From positions 1-19,804 of the forward strand of contig CAJWIA010000005.1 of NCBI GenBank assembly GCA_913040765.1: a stretch of DNA of 19,804 nt, given 5' to 3'. The notes beneath the pieces are model-generated. The model was not told the DNA's origin. It saw nothing but the letters and a program-made list of their open reading frames with translations, and made no database searches. The stretch is from an uncultured Anaerolineales bacterium. GTDB taxonomy: Bacteria > Chloroflexota > Anaerolineae > Anaerolineales > UBA11657. Made by a program: the position numbers and the translations under genes. Shown in pieces: positions 7,716 to 16,223 of this stretch (within the stretch, counting starts at the first letter, position 1; each line of letters opens with the position of its first letter).

Positions 7716-8803
7716 TTAAACACATTACACAAAGGTGGAATAACACAACATTATTTTATTTAATGATGCTGCAGATCCTTTGCGCTTGCAATTACCAAGA
7801 TCAAGACAAAAATACGGTAGCCAACACTGACACAGCGATAACTGCCACTTTTGTTGCCTATCAAAAAACTCTACCGCCGCCATTACCGCCGCAACGTACT
7901 AGTCCTACTATTACTCCAATTCCTACGGAGACCAAAGAACCAACGTTAACTCCCACCTATACCGCTACGTATACACCTACAGTTACACCCACTCGCACTC
8001 CTATAGTACCTAAAGCACATCCAGAGCAATTACCATTGCCGAGACAGGATTTTGCAAATGAAACACACTTGTTCTATGGACGTCCAATGTTGGAAGGCAA
8101 CAATTATCCGGTTTCACACTACCGTTATGGTATGACCTGGGATGGACTCTTAGCACCCCACTTAGGTGTAGATTTAGCCAATGATAAAGGCTCTATGGTA
8201 GTAGCTATTGGTAATGGTACAGTAATCTATTCAGGAAATGATGATACTGAACTCTTTGGGTTCAGAAACGAATTCTATGGCAACCTCATAGTGTTGAGTC
8301 TGGATCAAAAATGGAATGACAGGCAGGTTTACGCACTATATGCTCACTTAAGCGAAACTGATGTCAAAATTGGACAAAAAGTAACACAAGGAGACATTGT
8401 TGGAAAAGTAGGCGAATCAGGCGCAGCATTAGCACCACATCTCCACCTCGAAATAAGAATTGACGATGCCAGAAATTACATGTCAACTCGTAATCCAGAA
8501 TTGTGGTACTCACCACTACCGGGTACTGGTGTTGTTGCTGGACGCATACTCGACAAAAATGGTCTCTTTATACCTGGACACATGGTAAAAATCACCTGTA
8601 CTGACCAAGGTGTCCGATGGGTGCAAACCTATTGGAATCAGTGGACTCCACCAGACGATAATTTAAGTGAAAATTTCGTTTTCAGTGACATTCCCGAAAT
8701 GCAATGTACAGTAGAATCTGAATATGCTGGCGATATAATTAGCCAATCCATTTACATAAAGCCGCAGGACATAGTGTTTGTTGTATTACAACATTCATTT
8801 TAG
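7676..8803 (+). CDS. M23 peptidase lipoprotein with Thr/Pro-rich stalk (copy 2)
   Basis: This is a paralogue of the preceding gene with the same order of parts: lipobox ILCAC (Cys38), Thr/Pro stalk (about 65-112), M23 domain with H162-L-G-V-D166, H224 (LYAHL) and H255-L-H257, then a C-terminal beta-sandwich. Both copies share phrases such as STRNPELW, AGRI, and an ENFV segment, so they arose by tandem duplication but have since diverged strongly. The start is uncertain. The ATG at 7676 overlaps copy 1 by 40 bp and gives a long n-region. An AAAGGTGG at 7729-7736 is a good ribosome-binding site without a standard start codon at normal spacing, and the next ATG (7763) leaves a very short signal. 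Probable role: peptidoglycan endopeptidase at the outer membrane face or in the wall. Confidence 0.85.
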   Translation: MDSYTHYNSYTKIIKHITQRWNNTTLFYLMMLQILCACNYQDQDKNTVANTDTAITATFVAYQKTLPPPLPPQRTSPTITPIPTETKEPTLTPTYTATYTPTVTPTRTPIVPKAHPEQLPLPRQDFANETHLFYGRPMLEGNNYPVSHYRYGMTWDGLLAPHLGVDLANDKGSMVVAIGNGTVIYSGNDDTELFGFRNEFYGNLIVLSLDQKWNDRQVYALYAHLSETDVKIGQKVTQGDIVGKVGESGAALAPHLHLEIRIDDARNYMSTRNPELWYSPLPGTGVVAGRILDKNGLFIPGHMVKITCTDQGVRWVQTYWNQWTPPDDNLSENFVFSDIPEMQCTVESEYAGDIISQSIYIKPQDIVFVVLQHSF

Positions 8804-8854
8804 CAAATTAGATAATGCACATCAGACCATTGCTTGTAAAATATATAGAAGATC

Positions 8855-9787
8855 ATGACCCATATATGTAAAACAGCAAGCAGGTTTGTTCTTGGACTTT
8901 TTGGAGCTCTAAGCATTATCAGCTGCCAAGTAAATCCAGGAAACCGATTTAATGAAGACTCTGTAAGAGGACCAACTCCCACACTTTTCGGAACAGCTAT
9001 CACAACATCTGTCCCCTCAGATACAACATCAACGCCGCTACCAAAAAAAATTCCAGATGTATGTGTGTTCCCAGTATTCAATGAAGAAACCGGGCAAAAT
9101 GACGAGGCTGCTGTCTATCGATTCAATTGGGTGTCAGGAGAGAAAAACCTAGAAATTGAAACGCGAGGTGGCCCAGTTAGAATCCAGGGCCCTGTCAATC
9201 TCACAAGCGGTACACGTCGCTTACTAATTGTCCATAGATATCCCCCACCGGAAATACTTAGTGTATCGTCCAAACTTAAACCAGAGAGTAACCTACTTTA
9301 TGACACTAATACTGATGCTGCGGAGATTCGCACAAAAGATGGGGATATATTAAGCCAGACCATATACGATGCTGCTGGGGATATAGGCAACCTAAAACCT
9401 GCACTCGATGTAATATCTGTTGAAAGACAATTTGCAGAAGATGGAGGTTACATAGTTCGGTTGACTACAAATGCTCCTAACGATGGTATATATGAGACAT
9501 CATTTGAGAACATAGAGCTAAGAATTGGCTCCGAACGATATGCACACCGCATTCTGAACAACGGGAAAATAGTAAATCTGAAGTATGATGCTGAAGGTAA
9601 CTATAATATGTGGGATGGTACCGTTATATCGCAAGGAAACACTATAACATGGGTGCTTGATGAGGGATCAGATGTCAACTTCACCGTGCGAACAGCAACT
9701 GATATTAGCATAGCTGATAATACCTCAATGTTTCCAACAGATAAGATGGACACACTCTGGAAAGCATCTCAAAGTGCTTGTAGATAA
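8855..9787 (+). CDS. Lipoprotein of unknown function
   Basis: I do not recognise the family of this 310-residue protein. It begins with a lipoprotein signal (RFVLGLFGALSIISC, lipidation at Cys24), then a short Thr/Pro/Ser-rich linker (about 38-65), as in the two M23 lipoproteins upstream. The rest is rich in predicted beta strand, with phrases such as RLTTNAPNDGIYETSF and YRFNWVSGEKNLEIETRGG. This suggests a secreted beta-sandwich that might bind a ligand or partner. A Cys pair (near residue 70 and at 309) could form a disulfide. No catalytic motif is visible. It lies 51 bp after copy 2 of the M23 lipoprotein and 65 bp before the PerM-type gene, all in one direction. The ATG at 8855 is preceded only by a weak AGAAGA. 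Confidence 0.75.
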   Translation: MTHICKTASRFVLGLFGALSIISCQVNPGNRFNEDSVRGPTPTLFGTAITTSVPSDTTSTPLPKKIPDVCVFPVFNEETGQNDEAAVYRFNWVSGEKNLEIETRGGPVRIQGPVNLTSGTRRLLIVHRYPPPEILSVSSKLKPESNLLYDTNTDAAEIRTKDGDILSQTIYDAAGDIGNLKPALDVISVERQFAEDGGYIVRLTTNAPNDGIYETSFENIELRIGSERYAHRILNNGKIVNLKYDAEGNYNMWDGTVISQGNTITWVLDEGSDVNFTVRTATDISIADNTSMFPTDKMDTLWKASQSACR

Positions 9788-9852
9788 TTCTGCAACCATC
9801 AGTCAAAGCAATTTCTGAAAAAAAGTCACATATAACGTATACTGATAATGTC

Positions 9853-10926
9853 ATGAGCATAATTACTAGTAAAACCCGTAATTTTTTCTATATAGTAGTG
9901 CTAATAGCATGCTACCTAACTTACGTTACCATTCGCCCTTACCTTTCCAGCATAGTGCTCGCAGTTTTGGCCGCAATCATGTATCGGCCACTATACTTGC
10001 GGTTCCTCCGATGGTGTCGTGGATATAAATTTCTAGCAATGATGATTACAATGATAGCTATAGCTATAAGTCTACTTGCACCATTGTGGTTAGTAGGCAA
10101 TATTACAATCAAGCAATCTCTACAATTCACTCAAGACGTCAGTAGACTTGTTACCGGAAATAATCTCACATTGCTTAATGCAATCTCACAAACCAACACA
10201 CTACTAAGTGCGATACCACTGGTAGATTATCAACTGACTGAGGAAGCGCTAATTACTAGCGTCCAGAAAACAGTAGGTCCTATTAGTACATACATTGCAA
10301 ATAATGCCCTTAGTATTGGCACCTCATCAATTCAGATAATTACTCAAGCAATAGTTTTTGTCTCTGTTCTGATTACTTTGCTGCCTATCACACCAAAAGC
10401 GTTCCAAATAGTGAAGGATCTCAGTCCACTAGACGATCAACTTGATCAAAAATACATTCAACGTATAACATCCATGGCTCGTGCTATGGTACGCGGCGTT
10501 TTTGTCATTGCGTTAGCACAAGGAGCTGCAGCAGGTATTTTTCTTGCGGTCGGAGGCGTACCATATGTGGCTTTTTGGACTTTACTATGTGTTGTGTTTG
10601 CACTATTACCACTTGGGGTAAATGTAATCACTATCCCTGCTGGTATCACACTAATAGTTTTTGGTAGCATATGGCAAGGACTACTAGTTTTGTTAGGAGG
10701 TCTTCTAGTTGTCAGCAACATAGATACATTTCTGCGACCAATGCTTGTACCAAAGGAAGCTAGCCTGAATCCTGCTCTCGTATTAATTGGTGCCCTTGGA
10801 GGGCTAAGACTTTTTGGATTCTTAGGGGTAATATATGGTCCAGTGGTTATGATCTTCTTGGTCACCACGATAGAAATATATTTGGAACATTATAGATACG
10901 AGAAAACCTCAGTAGATACAAGCTAA
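9853..10926 (+). CDS. AI-2E/PerM family membrane protein
   Basis: The 357-residue integral membrane protein has hydrophobic segments at the N-terminus (two, about residues 11-46 and 61-85), a soluble-looking loop (about 90-145), and a run of membrane helices to the C-terminus. The C-terminal signature (NPALVLIGALGGLRLFGFLGVIYGPV) is typical of the AI-2E transporter/UPF0118 family, whose members have been linked to autoinducer-2 export, sodium/proton exchange and other transport. The substrate cannot be predicted. A TATACT at 9838-9843 lies nine bases upstream of the ATG but without a clear -35. It lies in line with the lipoproteins before it and 11 bp before the LysM glycosidase, so it is probably co-transcribed. 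Confidence 0.88.
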   Translation: MSIITSKTRNFFYIVVLIACYLTYVTIRPYLSSIVLAVLAAIMYRPLYLRFLRWCRGYKFLAMMITMIAIAISLLAPLWLVGNITIKQSLQFTQDVSRLVTGNNLTLLNAISQTNTLLSAIPLVDYQLTEEALITSVQKTVGPISTYIANNALSIGTSSIQIITQAIVFVSVLITLLPITPKAFQIVKDLSPLDDQLDQKYIQRITSMARAMVRGVFVIALAQGAAAGIFLAVGGVPYVAFWTLLCVVFALLPLGVNVITIPAGITLIVFGSIWQGLLVLLGGLLVVSNIDTFLRPMLVPKEASLNPALVLIGALGGLRLFGFLGVIYGPVVMIFLVTTIEIYLEHYRYEKTSVDTS

Positions 10927-10937
10927 GTTTAGATAAA

Positions 10938-12374
10938 ATGAAAACCACAATATTTTACGTGACAATAGGTTTGCGCATATTAATACTAGTACTAATATGT
11001 GCAAACCTATTTGTAGCTCCAGAACAAGTATCTGCTACAGACGAAGTTATACATATAGTACAGCCTGGGGATAATCTATCGACAATAGCAGCACGTTATG
11101 GCACCACAGTCACTATATTAACTACGCACAACCAAATCGCAGACGCAAACTTTATATGGGTAGGACAATCCATTAATATTCCAGGCAAGAGCACAAATGC
11201 TCCAAATGAAATAAGACCTGCATCTTTATCTAATACCGATTTACGCAAATCCGTAAGTGACTTCTTAGACAAGCCTTTTATCCAGAAAAGAATTGGAGGC
11301 CGTGTATACTATTCATTCACTCCTGTAGCTGAAGGCCAACCGAGAACATATTGGTTTCAATCCATCCGAAATCATGCGCATGAAAATCTCGCTTCATTAG
11401 CATATGCTAGTTTGGGTAAATGCTCAGAAGCACAGGGCATGTTGCGAGCTTTTTATTACGCTCAGAATTCAGATGGTGGGTTTCCATATTTGGTAACCGC
11501 AGAAACGGGCCCTGGAGCTATAACAACTACCAACATAACCTTACCAGTACTCGCATGGGAAGCATTACAAATATATAGAAAGTGTGGAGATAAAACATTT
11601 TTAAAGGATTCATTCGAGGCTGGCGCTAAAAATGATGACTGGTGGTGGTTACACTCCAATCGCCGTGACCACGACCGATGCCAGGGCATGTTCTTTTGGA
11701 AAAATCATTGGGAATCTGTAAGAGATGACGCTGAATTAATCACCTGGACATCTACAGATGGTGCACAAAACCAGTGTGCGGTGGACTTAAATGCTTACTT
11801 GGTAGCTAATGATCGAGCACTCTATCATATGGCAATAGAGCTAGGAGATAACCGCGCGGAGATTTTCAATACTCGTGCATCCCATCTATCAAATCTAATG
11901 AATAGTCTTATGTGGAATGAAGAAGATAGCTTCTATTACGGAATATCTCGACGTGGAGGTCAAGTACGAGTACGCGATATTGGCGGACTCATGCCACTCT
12001 ATGCGGAAATACCTTCAGCTAACCAGGCACAGAAGCTGGTGAACAGACACTTAGCTCCTAATGGAGATTTTCACTCTGGGTTTGGGTTGCCTTCACTGGG
12101 TAAAAGAGAGAATGGCTATGGAAGCGCACGCCGGTGGCAAGGCGGAATGTGGCCGAGCCTTACTACTCTAGTAGTAAAAGGTCTGGTGGATTATAATTTT
12201 ATTAATGAAGCACAGCATATAACGCGTCCCCTGGTCAAAAAAATAATTGATGGAGGAACACAAAACTTCTGGGAGTTTTATGATTCGGAGACAGGAGCCC
12301 CTAGTCATGCTCAAAATTACATCTGGGGTGCTACAGTCTTGCCTATGGCTGAATTTGCCAGAATTCAAAACTGA
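10938..12374 (+). CDS. Secreted LysM protein fused to an (alpha/alpha)6-barrel glycosidase (GH63/GH37-like)
   Basis: A 478-residue exported protein. An N-terminal signal peptide (hydrophobic core about 10-26) is followed by one LysM domain (about 37-82, HIVQPGDNLSTIAARYG) that should bind peptidoglycan. The rest (about 105-478) has the six-hairpin glycosidase pattern: FFWKNHWESVRDDAEL aligns with the WES-x-x-D catalytic-acid motif (D263), QCAVDLNAYLVANDRAL is the characteristic DLN-Y segment, YGSARRWQGGMWPSLTTLV matches the W-G-x-W-P strand, and NFWEFYDSETG carries the probable base E446. These motifs are shared by GH63, GH37 trehalase and mannosylglycerate hydrolase-like enzymes, so the substrate is an alpha-linked sugar of unknown identity. 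Codons 9-25 coincide with a 48-bp palindrome. No ribosome-binding site is evident. Confidence 0.82.
   Translation: MKTTIFYVTIGLRILILVLICANLFVAPEQVSATDEVIHIVQPGDNLSTIAARYGTTVTILTTHNQIADANFIWVGQSINIPGKSTNAPNEIRPASLSNTDLRKSVSDFLDKPFIQKRIGGRVYYSFTPVAEGQPRTYWFQSIRNHAHENLASLAYASLGKCSEAQGMLRAFYYAQNSDGGFPYLVTAETGPGAITTTNITLPVLAWEALQIYRKCGDKTFLKDSFEAGAKNDDWWWLHSNRRDHDRCQGMFFWKNHWESVRDDAELITWTSTDGAQNQCAVDLNAYLVANDRALYHMAIELGDNRAEIFNTRASHLSNLMNSLMWNEEDSFYYGISRRGGQVRVRDIGGLMPLYAEIPSANQAQKLVNRHLAPNGDFHSGFGLPSLGKRENGYGSARRWQGGMWPSLTTLVVKGLVDYNFINEAQHITRPLVKKIIDGGTQNFWEFYDSETGAPSHAQNYIWGATVLPMAEFARIQN
10964..11011. repeat. 48-bp near-perfect palindrome inside the signal-peptide codons
   Basis: The 24-base left arm (from AATAGGTTTGC) and the right arm (ending GCAAACCTATT) are complementary at 22 of 24 positions around the centre ACT|AGT. 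The exceptions are G10975 against T11000, a wobble pair in the sense RNA, and A10983 against C10992. In mRNA it would form one long hairpin starting 26 bases after the start codon. There is no T-run after it, so it is not a standard terminator. Confidence 0.85.
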
Positions 12375-12379
12375 AGTTT

Positions 12380-13273
12380 CTAATTATTGATATATACATC
12401 TGAACTCTGGACCCGCCAAACCCCAAACAGTATTAATAAACCGCCGATTGACATAGGTAATGTAAAAGTCTCGTGAAGCAATAAACTAGCAACAGCTACA
12501 GTTATTAGAGGTTCAGGATATTGAAGTGATGCTACTAGAGTTCCAGATATATGTTTTAAAGAATAATTGTAAAGTATCGAAGCCAGACCAGTACTACCAA
12601 CCCCCAAAATGACTACTGAAATCCAGCCTGAAGAACTAATCCCGCGAATATCTTTCCAGCCCTCACTATAAACAAATACCGGTATTAGCATTAACAAACC
12701 TAACAATAGCACACTGAGTGTAGTCATTCCTAAATTGCTTTTATACAATAAGCTCTTTAGCATAATGGAATACAATGCCCATACAACCGCACTAGACAGT
12801 ACTAACACAGTGCCTATTCCTCCAAACTCACCTTGAAGTAAACCTTGCCAACTACCCGATACTACTAACACCGCTCCTAGACCTGCTATCAACAGCCAAA
12901 CTGCTTGAACAGCAACAAATTGCTCACGGAGCCATACCCAACTAATACAAGCAATTAGAATAGGTGCAAGCGCTGACAGCCACGAGGTTACTATAGCAGT
13001 TGTAGTAAGCATTCCCTGTGCTTGCAACCATTGATGTAGCACTATGCCAACAAAACTCGCAAGAAATATACGGCGAAAATTGCTGCTTGAAGGCAGTTGC
13101 CATTCACCACGCAATCCGACAATAATAGCAACTGTTAGAGTGCCTAAAAACTGCCTAAAGAAAATCATGGTCTCAAGTGTCATTTGGGGTAATGCGATTT
13201 TGATAGCAACAAATGAAACACCCCAGAAAAATACTGCGAGAATACCAGATGCTATCGGCAGCCATGTGATCAT
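12380..13273 (-). CDS. EamA/DMT-superfamily transporter
   Basis: The protein is 297 residues from the ATG at 13273 and has ten or so hydrophobic segments in two EamA-type halves. The first half opens with the family phrase ILAVFFWGVSFVAIKIAL; the second contains SSAVVWALYSIMLKSLL and the C-terminal LQYPEPLITVAVASLLLHETFT. Members export small metabolites or amino acids by proton antiport; the substrate here is unknown. The frame extends upstream to 13342, but that would overlap the end of polA and add a hydrophilic tail unlike the family. With the chosen start, the gene begins 13 bp after the polA stop and is probably in the same transcript. It ends five bases from the convergent LysM-glycosidase gene, with no clear terminator between them. 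Confidence 0.87.
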   Translation of the reverse strand: MITWLPIASGILAVFFWGVSFVAIKIALPQMTLETMIFFRQFLGTLTVAIIVGLRGEWQLPSSSNFRRIFLASFVGIVLHQWLQAQGMLTTTAIVTSWLSALAPILIACISWVWLREQFVAVQAVWLLIAGLGAVLVVSGSWQGLLQGEFGGIGTVLVLSSAVVWALYSIMLKSLLYKSNLGMTTLSVLLLGLLMLIPVFVYSEGWKDIRGISSSGWISVVILGVGSTGLASILYNYSLKHISGTLVASLQYPEPLITVAVASLLLHETFTLPMSIGGLLILFGVWRVQSSDVYINN

Positions 13274-13286
13274 AATTGAATTGTTA

Positions 13287-16109
13287 TTACTTAACACTAA
13301 ATACTTGCATCTGTTCCCAATTCTGCCCCACATTAACATCAACCTTGAGTGGCACAGACAATTTGTAAGCAGATTCCATAACCGGACGAACCATCTGCAC
13401 TAGCTCTTCCACTTCACCATCAAAACATTCGAAAAGAAGTTCATCATGAACTTGCAACAATAGACACACATTTGGCATATCAACTTTAATAAGTTGGCCA
13501 ACCTCAATCATAGCCCTCTTAATTATGTCAGCAGCGGTGCCTTGAATTGGAGCATTGACAGCCTCCCTCTCAGCACGAGCACGAGCAGCCTGATCTCCAC
13601 CACTTTCAGATTTTAGTAATGGAAAATAGCGCTTACGTCCCTCCAAAGTCTGCACAAAGCCATTCTGTTGTGCGAACTCTCGTATTTCATCCAGATATTT
13701 CTTCACACCTGGCAAACGCTGGAAATATGTCTCTATAAACTCTTCCGCCTCACCTAAAGTTATCCCAGTAGATTGCGCCAACCTATATGGTCCCATTCCA
13801 TAAAGTAAGCCAAAATTCACTGCTTTCGCCTGTCTACGCTGTTCCGAGTTAACGTCATCCAAAGCAACATCAAAAACAGCTGATGCAGTAGACGAATGGA
13901 TATCAACACCATTTTGAAATGCATTTGTTAGGAACTCATCACCCGAGAGATGAGCTGCAATCCGCAATTCAATCTGCGAATAATCCATTGCAACTAACTT
14001 TGATCCACTTGGGGCAATAAAAGCCCTCCGCACTTGCCGGCCTACATCACTGCGAATTGGAATATTCTGCAAATTCGGACTAGATGAAGCTAATCTACCG
14101 GTGACTGTTCCTGTTTGATTGAAAGAGGTATGCACCCGACCTGTAGCCGAATTCACTGTCATAGGCAGTGCATCAACATATGTGGATTTCAGTTTTGCTA
14201 TCTCCCTATAGTCTAATACCTTACGCACAACTTCATAATCTTCGGATAAAGAAGATAGAACACCCGCTGCTGTAGAATAGTGTCCGGAAGCAGTACGACG
14301 AGTACCTCGTGGCGGTAATATGCCCATGTGGTCAAACAGAGCACTGGAAAGTTGCTGAGTAGAATTCAAGTTGAAATCGTACCCTACCATCTCCTTAATC
14401 TCACCAGTCAATAGTCCTATCTGTGTATCCAAATCACTACTAAGATTATTCAAATAACTCGTATCTAGTAACACTCCTGTCATTTCCATTTGAGCAAGCA
14501 ACGGAATCAATGATATCTCCATATTAAGCAAGTTTGTCGTATCACTTTCTTGTAGTTCTTCATTCAATATAGAATAGAGGCGTAATGTCATATCCGCATC
14601 AGCCGCCGCATAGACAGACGCTTTTACGACTGGCACAAGTGACATATTTTTTTGATTTTTACCCTTACCAATCAACTCCTCAATACCCTGCATTTCAATC
14701 CCCAAACGTACAAGTGACAAATTTTTCAATGACTTGTTGCGAGAACTTGGATCAGAAATCCATTCTGACAACATCGTATCAGAACTGATAGGGTCCACAA
14801 CTAGACCTAGTCTTTTCAGTATTACATAATCATATTTAGCATTATGAGCTACCTTACTGATCGAACGATCACATAATGATCCAGACAATGCCTCCAAAAC
14901 CTGCTTCAATTTAAGTTGGCCATTCGGAGCCATTTCAGAAACATGTCCCACAGGAATATAAAAAGCTTTTCCACTCTCTACAGACAAAGAAATTCCTACT
15001 AGCTCAGCATCCATAACATTTGTTGATGTAGTTTCTGTATCAAACGCAATTGTTTCAGCATTAGAAAGATATTCAGTTAGGTTTTCTAACCCTTCAATGG
15101 TATCTACGACTATAGTTTTGGTAGAACCAGCTAATGTCACGTCATAACCAGATCGTTTATCCTCACCTGTCCCAAACGATAAACTCAATTGCCGACCATC
15201 TCGTTCTACGTCAGCAATAGGATCTCTCGCCAACATTGCAACTTTCTTGAGATGCGTTCGAAAATCAAGATCGCGAAATAGTTGTTCTACTTTTTTAATA
15301 TCAAAATTGCCATGCGCAGGAGCACTACAAGCGCCCAGATCAAAATCTAGCTCTAAATCAGTAACTATGGCAGCAAGCTTTTTGGATAGAAAAGCGTTTT
15401 CTTTGTTGGCAGCAAGTTTTTTCTGGAAACGGGGTTCAATTTTATCTAAATTAGAATATATGTTTTCCAAATTTAAATATTGCTGTAAAAGTCTCCTGGC
15501 AGTTTTGTCGCCAACTCCTGCAACACCAGGAATATTGTCTGATTTATCACCAACCATTGACTTGTAATCCACAAATTGGTCCGGAGTGACTCCAAATTTC
15601 TGTGCTACATCACTAGGACTATAGAGTTTTGCGTCAGCCAGGCTTTGTCCCGGAAGACTCACAGACACATCCTTATTCACTAATTGCAACAAATCGCGGT
15701 CACCTGTGACTATGACTACATGCACTTTTTGCTTAGTAGCGATCCGGCTTAGAGACCCCAAAACGTCATCAGCCTCATAACCTTCTTTCACAAAGACCGG
15801 TATATTAAAAGCATCTACAACTTCCTGAATACGCTCAATCTGTGGCCGTAAATCGTCTGGCATCTTTTCCCTTGTGGCTTTGTACTCCGGAAACATTTCA
15901 TCACGAAATGTCTTGCCCACATCAAAACTTACTGCAAGATAGTCAGGTGATTCTTTTTCAATTAGGCGTAACAAAACTGATGTAAATCCAAATACAGCAG
16001 CTGTGGGTTCTCCGCTACGCGAAGTACCTTGGAATCCTGACCCTGTTAGGGCAAAATAAGTGCGATAGGCTAATGCATGACCATCAATTAGGTACAATCT
16101 CTCAGACAT
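13287..16109 (-). CDS. polA: DNA polymerase I
   Basis: A full-length 940-residue enzyme for Okazaki fragment processing and repair synthesis. The N-terminal 5'-3' flap nuclease domain (about 1-290) has LYLIDGHALAYR, TGDRDLLQLV and the VGDKSDNIPGVAGVGDKTA hairpin region. The 3'-5' exonuclease domain keeps its DEDDy residues: FDTETTS, AHNAKYDYVILK and YAAADADMTL, so proofreading should be active, unlike in Taq-type enzymes. The polymerase domain contains motif A (MDYSQIELRIAAH), motif B (RRQAKAVNFGLLYGM) and motif C (LQVHDELLFE). The start at 16109 gives the usual MSERLYLIDG beginning. It has its own leftward promoter, divergent from the thiamine operon, and the exporter gene follows it. Confidence 0.98.
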   Translation of the reverse strand: MSERLYLIDGHALAYRTYFALTGSGFQGTSRSGEPTAAVFGFTSVLLRLIEKESPDYLAVSFDVGKTFRDEMFPEYKATREKMPDDLRPQIERIQEVVDAFNIPVFVKEGYEADDVLGSLSRIATKQKVHVVIVTGDRDLLQLVNKDVSVSLPGQSLADAKLYSPSDVAQKFGVTPDQFVDYKSMVGDKSDNIPGVAGVGDKTARRLLQQYLNLENIYSNLDKIEPRFQKKLAANKENAFLSKKLAAIVTDLELDFDLGACSAPAHGNFDIKKVEQLFRDLDFRTHLKKVAMLARDPIADVERDGRQLSLSFGTGEDKRSGYDVTLAGSTKTIVVDTIEGLENLTEYLSNAETIAFDTETTSTNVMDAELVGISLSVESGKAFYIPVGHVSEMAPNGQLKLKQVLEALSGSLCDRSISKVAHNAKYDYVILKRLGLVVDPISSDTMLSEWISDPSSRNKSLKNLSLVRLGIEMQGIEELIGKGKNQKNMSLVPVVKASVYAAADADMTLRLYSILNEELQESDTTNLLNMEISLIPLLAQMEMTGVLLDTSYLNNLSSDLDTQIGLLTGEIKEMVGYDFNLNSTQQLSSALFDHMGILPPRGTRRTASGHYSTAAGVLSSLSEDYEVVRKVLDYREIAKLKSTYVDALPMTVNSATGRVHTSFNQTGTVTGRLASSSPNLQNIPIRSDVGRQVRRAFIAPSGSKLVAMDYSQIELRIAAHLSGDEFLTNAFQNGVDIHSSTASAVFDVALDDVNSEQRRQAKAVNFGLLYGMGPYRLAQSTGITLGEAEEFIETYFQRLPGVKKYLDEIREFAQQNGFVQTLEGRKRYFPLLKSESGGDQAARARAEREAVNAPIQGTAADIIKRAMIEVGQLIKVDMPNVCLLLQVHDELLFECFDGEVEELVQMVRPVMESAYKLSVPLKVDVNVGQNWEQMQVFSVK

Positions 16110-16141
16110 AGAGAACCATTTGTTAGAATATTGTATTGGGC

Positions 16142-16170
16142 ATTATATGCGGCGTGGTGACGTAGAGCAA
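16142..16170 (-). promoter_or_regulatory. Probable polA promoter
   Basis: Read leftward, a perfect TATAAT (plus 16142-16147) lies 17 bp from TTGCTC (plus 16165-16170), a partial -35. Transcription would start near 16135, leaving a leader of about 26 nt before the polA ATG. Confidence 0.5.
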
Positions 16171-16174
16171 CCGA

Positions 16175-16203
16175 TTGACACCACAATGCACAGCTGTTAC
16201 ACT
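16175..16203 (+). promoter_or_regulatory. Promoter of the thiamine salvage operon
   Basis: A perfect -35 TTGACA (16175-16180) and TACACT (16198-16203, matching TAnnnT) are separated by 17 bp. Initiation near 16210 would place the start just upstream of the TPP riboswitch aptamer, which is the expected arrangement. It is divergent from the polA promoter, with the two -35 elements only a few bases apart. Confidence 0.7.
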
Positions 16204-16223
16204 TCGGCGAACGACAACCAATA

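Noticed and set aside
10458..10868. 136-residue minus-strand open frame inside the AI-2E/PerM gene
   Set aside because: It is fully contained in a clearly coding opposite-strand gene, has no family features and a Thr/Pro/Ala composition expected from reading the complement.
12366..12385. Hairpin AAACT-GA-AGTTT between the convergent glycosidase and exporter genes
   Set aside because: The stem is only five AT-rich pairs with a two-base loop and no clear T-run, too weak for a terminator.
13274..13342. Longer start for the EamA/DMT transporter
   Set aside because: It would overlap the polA 3' end and add a hydrophilic segment before the first membrane helix; ATG 13273 gives the normal family N-terminus.
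16150..16222. tRNA-like GC-richer stretch upstream of the riboswitch
   Set aside because: No acceptor-stem pairing and no T-loop GTTCGAATC-type sequence; it is better explained by the divergent promoters.
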